Below, one piece after another: positions 4,138 to 7,152 of a stretch of 7,152 bases of DNA (position 1 is the first letter of the stretch; every line of letters begins with the position of its first letter). A model generated the notes under the pieces. That model did no database searches. It saw only the letters and a program-made list of their open reading frames with translations, and was not told where the DNA came from. The translations under genes were made by a program, and so were the position numbers. The stretch is from an uncultured bacterium (GTDB taxonomy: Bacteria > Pseudomonadota > Alphaproteobacteria > CAISDR01), in contig CAISDR010000369.1 of assembly GCA_903884125.1 (NCBI GenBank), forward strand, positions 1-7,152, written 5' to 3'.

Positions 4138-6219
4138 CTACAGGTTCACTTCGGCCATGATCAGGTCAGCAGGATGCGAGGATGATCCGGCATAGATCCG
4201 ATAGGTGCCCGGTTCGAATTCAAAGCGATGGTGATCCGGATTCCACCAGCGCAAATCATCAAGCCGCAATGTGAAATCGACAATGCGGGTCTGACCCGGC
4301 AGCAGACCGACCCTTTGAAAAGCCTTTAAAGCCCTGACTGGACGTTGTGCGACTTTGCCCGGCGCGCCCACATAAATCTGCGCCACTTCGTCAACGGTGC
4401 GGGTTCCCTCATTCCTGAGTGTCACCGACAGTTTCAGATCAGTGCCATGACGTCGCACATTCAGCGCGCGAAAGCTGACAGCTGCATAGGTAAGGCCATA
4501 GCCGAAAGCAAAGGCTGGTGCATGACCATCCCGGTCAAGTTTGGTGTATCCATGCCAGAGGTCATAGGTCACCTGAAGTGCGGTGAGGTCGAAATGCGGC
4601 AGATGGTCGGTTGAGTGCGGAATACTGAACGGCAGTTTGCCCGACGGGGAAATAAGGCCGAACAGAATATCCGCCAATGCCGCGCCACCTTCCATGCCCG
4701 CATAAAAGCTCAACAGAATACCGCGCGCCTGATCGCGCCAGTTATTCATCAGGATTGCAGAACCGGCCTGCACGACGACAACGCAATGACCGTTAGCCGC
4801 AATAGCAGCGTGGATCATGGCTTCCTGATCCGGCGGCAGGTTTAGATCAGCCCGGTCACCCCCAATAGCCCGTTTTCCCGAACTTGGATTGCCACCATCC
4901 AGAGTCAGATCGCCGGGAATATATTCACCTTCATGTTCGGGACTAAGGCCCGCGATAATTATGACCGCATCGGCGCGCGCGCAAACGGCTGCAACATTTT
5001 TCAGATCACGCTCATCGCCGCGCAATATTTCGATATCCGGTCCAAGCAAGTTCTGAATCCCGGCCAGGGGTGTGATCACATAGGGCGGGCGCACCAGGCT
5101 TGAGCCGCGATCGCCCAGATTGGCCACATCTGCAAGACGCCCGATCACCGCCAAACGCCTGATCCGCGACGCATCAAAGGGTAATATCTGCTCGTTCTTC
5201 AATAACACCATGGACTTGCATGCGACTTCCCGCGCAAGTGCGGTGTGATCGCTGCATGCCACCTGATCCGGATGATAGGATTCATACGGATCGTGAGCGG
5301 TTGCAAACCGATAAAGCATTTTCAGAATACGGGCACAGGCCAGATCAATCACCTGTGGCTCGACCTGTCCGGCCCTGACGGCATTTGCCAGATTATCACC
5401 AAAGACCCGTGGTTCCGGATTTTCCACGTCAAGTCCGGCAGATGCGCCATAGACCTGATAGACACCCATGATCCAGTCGGAATGAACAAAACCTTCAAAA
5501 CCCCACTGCTCGCGCAATATTGTGGTGAGCAAATGGCGGTTCTGACCGCAATATTCGCCATTGACCTGATTATACGCGCTCATCACGCTGGCAACGCCCG
5601 CATCGATCACCCGTTTGAAATGGGGCAGATAAACCTCATGCAGGCTGCGCTCATCAATGCTTACATCCACCTTGAAGCGCGTATTTTCAATTGAGTTCAG
5701 GGCAAAATGTTTGATCGTTGCAGCCACATTATGGCTTTGCAGGCCAAGCGCCAAAGCCGTTCCCATTTCACCCAGATGGTGGCTGTCCTCGCCATAGGTT
5801 TCCTGGGCGCGACCCCAGGCTGGATGGCGCAACAGATTGATGCACACAGCACCCGACAGATTGCAGCCCTGAGCCCGTGCCTCAATCGCCATCACTTCGC
5901 CTACACGCCGTTCAAGATCAGGATCGAAGGTGGCACCACGCGCCATGGTAACGGGAAAGCAGGTTGACTGCCCGCGGGCAACCCCGCGCGGTCCATCGGT
6001 GAAACAAAATGCCGGCACGCCAAGTCGGTCACAACCACCACCGGCCTGATAGGGATCACTTCCCCACACTTTATTTGCCGCGAGATATTGCGCGAAAAAG
6101 CCATGACCCGACATCATGTAGACTTTTTCTTCCAACGTCATTTCCGCCAGCAAATAGTCGATATGGTCGCTGATCTGCTGTTGGCTTGCCCCTTTGGCAA
6201 GACTGGGCGGGGATGACAT
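4138..6219 (-). CDS. Glycoside hydrolase family 3 enzyme, beta-glucosidase type (693 aa)
   Basis: Three GH3 domains are seen. The first is a TIM barrel (about 20-305) with DGPRG (75-79), KHFALN (170-175) and the nucleophile Asp in HSDW (D248). The second is an alpha/beta sandwich (about 335-560) with MVLLKNE, an acid/base region SPEHEGE (E428 or E430) and YAGMEGG. The third is a C-terminal fibronectin-III-like domain (about 585-690), as in GH3 beta-glucosidases and xylosidases. About 22 residues separate EGE from GGDR, more than in classical members; I recall similar inserts in some actinobacterial and proteobacterial GH3 enzymes. The preferred sugar cannot be read. No signal peptide is seen, so it is probably cytoplasmic and acts on imported small glycosides. 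The ATG at 6219 is favoured over an in-frame TTG at 6234 because that TTG overlaps the ribosome site GAGGA. It lies 18 bp behind the SDR gene, in the same operon. Confidence 0.94.
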   Translation of the reverse strand: MSSPPSLAKGASQQQISDHIDYLLAEMTLEEKVYMMSGHGFFAQYLAANKVWGSDPYQAGGGCDRLGVPAFCFTDGPRGVARGQSTCFPVTMARGATFDPDLERRVGEVMAIEARAQGCNLSGAVCINLLRHPAWGRAQETYGEDSHHLGEMGTALALGLQSHNVAATIKHFALNSIENTRFKVDVSIDERSLHEVYLPHFKRVIDAGVASVMSAYNQVNGEYCGQNRHLLTTILREQWGFEGFVHSDWIMGVYQVYGASAGLDVENPEPRVFGDNLANAVRAGQVEPQVIDLACARILKMLYRFATAHDPYESYHPDQVACSDHTALAREVACKSMVLLKNEQILPFDASRIRRLAVIGRLADVANLGDRGSSLVRPPYVITPLAGIQNLLGPDIEILRGDERDLKNVAAVCARADAVIIIAGLSPEHEGEYIPGDLTLDGGNPSSGKRAIGGDRADLNLPPDQEAMIHAAIAANGHCVVVVQAGSAILMNNWRDQARGILLSFYAGMEGGAALADILFGLISPSGKLPFSIPHSTDHLPHFDLTALQVTYDLWHGYTKLDRDGHAPAFAFGYGLTYAAVSFRALNVRRHGTDLKLSVTLRNEGTRTVDEVAQIYVGAPGKVAQRPVRALKAFQRVGLLPGQTRIVDFTLRLDDLRWWNPDHHRFEFEPGTYRIYAGSSSHPADLIMAEVNL

Positions 6220-6227
6220 TTCGGGTT

Positions 6228-6232
6228 TCCTC
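6228..6232 (-). promoter_or_regulatory. Ribosome binding site that fixes the GH3 start
   Basis: GAGGA on the minus strand lies 8 nt before the ATG at 6219 and 5 nt after the SDR stop codon (6240-6238). The upstream in-frame TTG (6234-6232) overlaps this site and so cannot be served by it. The compact spacing supports cotranscription with the SDR gene. Confidence 0.75.
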
Positions 6233-6237
6233 AAAAA

Positions 6238-7131
6238 TTATTTCCCCGACAATAAAGCCTCGCTGTCTGACCACAAGGCCTCGCCTGCCGCTTCGTTGCG
6301 TGCGAGCTCCGACGGCGGGATATTCACCATGCCCAGATTGCGGTAGCTGAAATAGTCACCCCTCGCATTCTGGAATTCCGGGTCCAGTGCCAGGCGGGCC
6401 AGCAGGCTGCCCGAACGCTCGGGCGTTGATGTCCGCTCGCCGCGTGCGACCAGCGGCAGGATATTGCGGAATATGAAACCCACCGGGCCGGGATAGTTAC
6501 GCGCAAGCCCGGTCCCCGGCGTGAAGCCGGGGTCAAAGGCTGCAACCATGATATCGGGTCGGATGCCCGCCAGCCTGCGCGCCAGCGCACGTACCGTCAT
6601 CACATTGCAGAGCTTGGATGTGGAATAGGCGCGCCTGCCCGCCAGACCGGGACTTTTATCGAGCATCGGGTCCGTTTCCGGATAAGCCAGTTTGCGGGCA
6701 TCGGCATGGCGCGGTCCCGGCATGCCGGTTTTTGCTGCCGGATCATGGGTGCCGCTGGAGGTAAGGATAATCCTGCCATCGGTTGCCATATGGCCGAGCA
6801 GATCGCGCAATATCAGGAAATGCGCCAGATGATTGACGGCAAATGTCAGTTCAAAGCCATCGGCACTTTTTTGAGGCCCTGTCACCTGAACACCGGCATT
6901 GAGTACCAGTCGGTCAATGGGCGGGCCACTGAGAATTTCAGTGTTAAAGCTGCCAACCGATTTGAGACTGGAAAGATCAAGCGGCAGAAATTTTACACGC
7001 GATTGAATGTCACGCGGCGCAAGATCAGGGTTGCGCGCACCGGCGGTAATACGAGCACCCGGCGCTGCGATCAAATGCCGGGCAGCGGCAAGACCAATAC
7101 CCTGCGTTAATCCGGTCATCACTATCTGCAT
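6238..7131 (-). CDS. Short-chain dehydrogenase/reductase, LPOR/retinol-dehydrogenase-like (297 aa)
   Basis: This is a classical SDR Rossmann-fold oxidoreductase using NAD(P)H. Motifs in order are the cofactor loop TGLTQGIG (6-13), DLSS after beta-3 (about 52-55), NAG (78-80), VNHLAHF (99-105), the catalytic Ser in ILTSSGTHD (S125 or S126), and YSTSK (Y169, K173). The tail PGFTPGTGLARNY (201-213) and GDYFSY (258-263) recall the protochlorophyllide-reductase/retinol-dehydrogenase-like branch, slightly longer than 250-aa SDRs. No photosynthesis gene is near, so protochlorophyllide is an unlikely substrate; the real one is unknown. The start at 7131 is supported by AAGGA 7 nt upstream; a second Met at residue 5 is less likely because the cofactor motif begins right after it. 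It is the first visible gene of an operon with the GH3 gene. The promoter lies beyond the window edge. Confidence 0.92.
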   Translation of the reverse strand: MQIVMTGLTQGIGLAAARHLIAAPGARITAGARNPDLAPRDIQSRVKFLPLDLSSLKSVGSFNTEILSGPPIDRLVLNAGVQVTGPQKSADGFELTFAVNHLAHFLILRDLLGHMATDGRIILTSSGTHDPAAKTGMPGPRHADARKLAYPETDPMLDKSPGLAGRRAYSTSKLCNVMTVRALARRLAGIRPDIMVAAFDPGFTPGTGLARNYPGPVGFIFRNILPLVARGERTSTPERSGSLLARLALDPEFQNARGDYFSYRNLGMVNIPPSELARNEAAGEALWSDSEALLSGK

Positions 7132-7152
7132 GTCGCGTTCCTTGTTTGCTGG

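Noticed and set aside
6409..6424. Hairpin GCCCGA-ACGC-TCGGGC
   Set aside because: It lies inside the SDR coding sequence, without a T-run, and is expected by chance in GC-rich coding DNA.
6514..6532. GC-rich hairpin CCCCGGC-GTGAA-GCCGGGG
   Set aside because: It falls on codons for the repeated Pro-Gly pairs of the SDR motif PGFTPG, so protein constraint explains it; there is no T-run.

Overview
The window looks like an ordinary chromosomal stretch from an alphaproteobacterium of moderate to fairly high GC. The assignment rests on the gene families: an intracellular PhaZ-type polyhydroxyalkanoate depolymerase, a short CinA-like protein with only the molybdopterin-binding domain, a small alphaproteobacterial-style CHAP protein and a DUF305 protein. 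The genus cannot be read from the sequence. There are six complete protein genes, one small complete secreted-protein gene and one tRNA gene. I see no mobile element, CRISPR array, phage gene or broken gene.

Layout. Positions 1-305 hold a tRNA-Leu(UAA) gene on the minus strand with a weak hairpin just past its 3' end, and upstream of it a strong intrinsic terminator. That terminator ends the next minus-strand gene (347-616), which encodes an 89-residue exported protein of unknown function. A CinA-like protein follows (808-1593, minus). It is divergent from a secreted DUF305 protein (1695-2063, plus). The DUF305 gene converges with only 10 bp to spare on a secreted CHAP-domain peptidase/amidase (2074-2685, minus). 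A 200-bp divergent control region separates the CHAP gene from phaZ (2886-4130, plus). It carries a convincing phaZ promoter, two operator-like palindromes and a long hairpin in the CHAP leader. phaZ converges with only 7 bp to spare on a GH3 beta-glucosidase-type enzyme (4138-6219, minus). The GH3 gene lies 18 bp downstream of a short-chain dehydrogenase/reductase (6238-7131, minus), and the two probably form an operon whose promoter lies beyond the right edge.

Function. The genes form no single pathway. PhaZ mobilises stored carbon. The SDR-GH3 pair may process a glycoside and its aglycone or another small metabolite. The CHAP protein probably acts on peptidoglycan. DUF305 proteins are often linked to metal, mainly copper, handling in the cell envelope. 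The most rewarding non-coding spots are the phaZ/CHAP intergenic region and the apparently leaderless start of the CinA-like gene. I found no convincing undescribed multi-gene system, and the findings below are scored accordingly.
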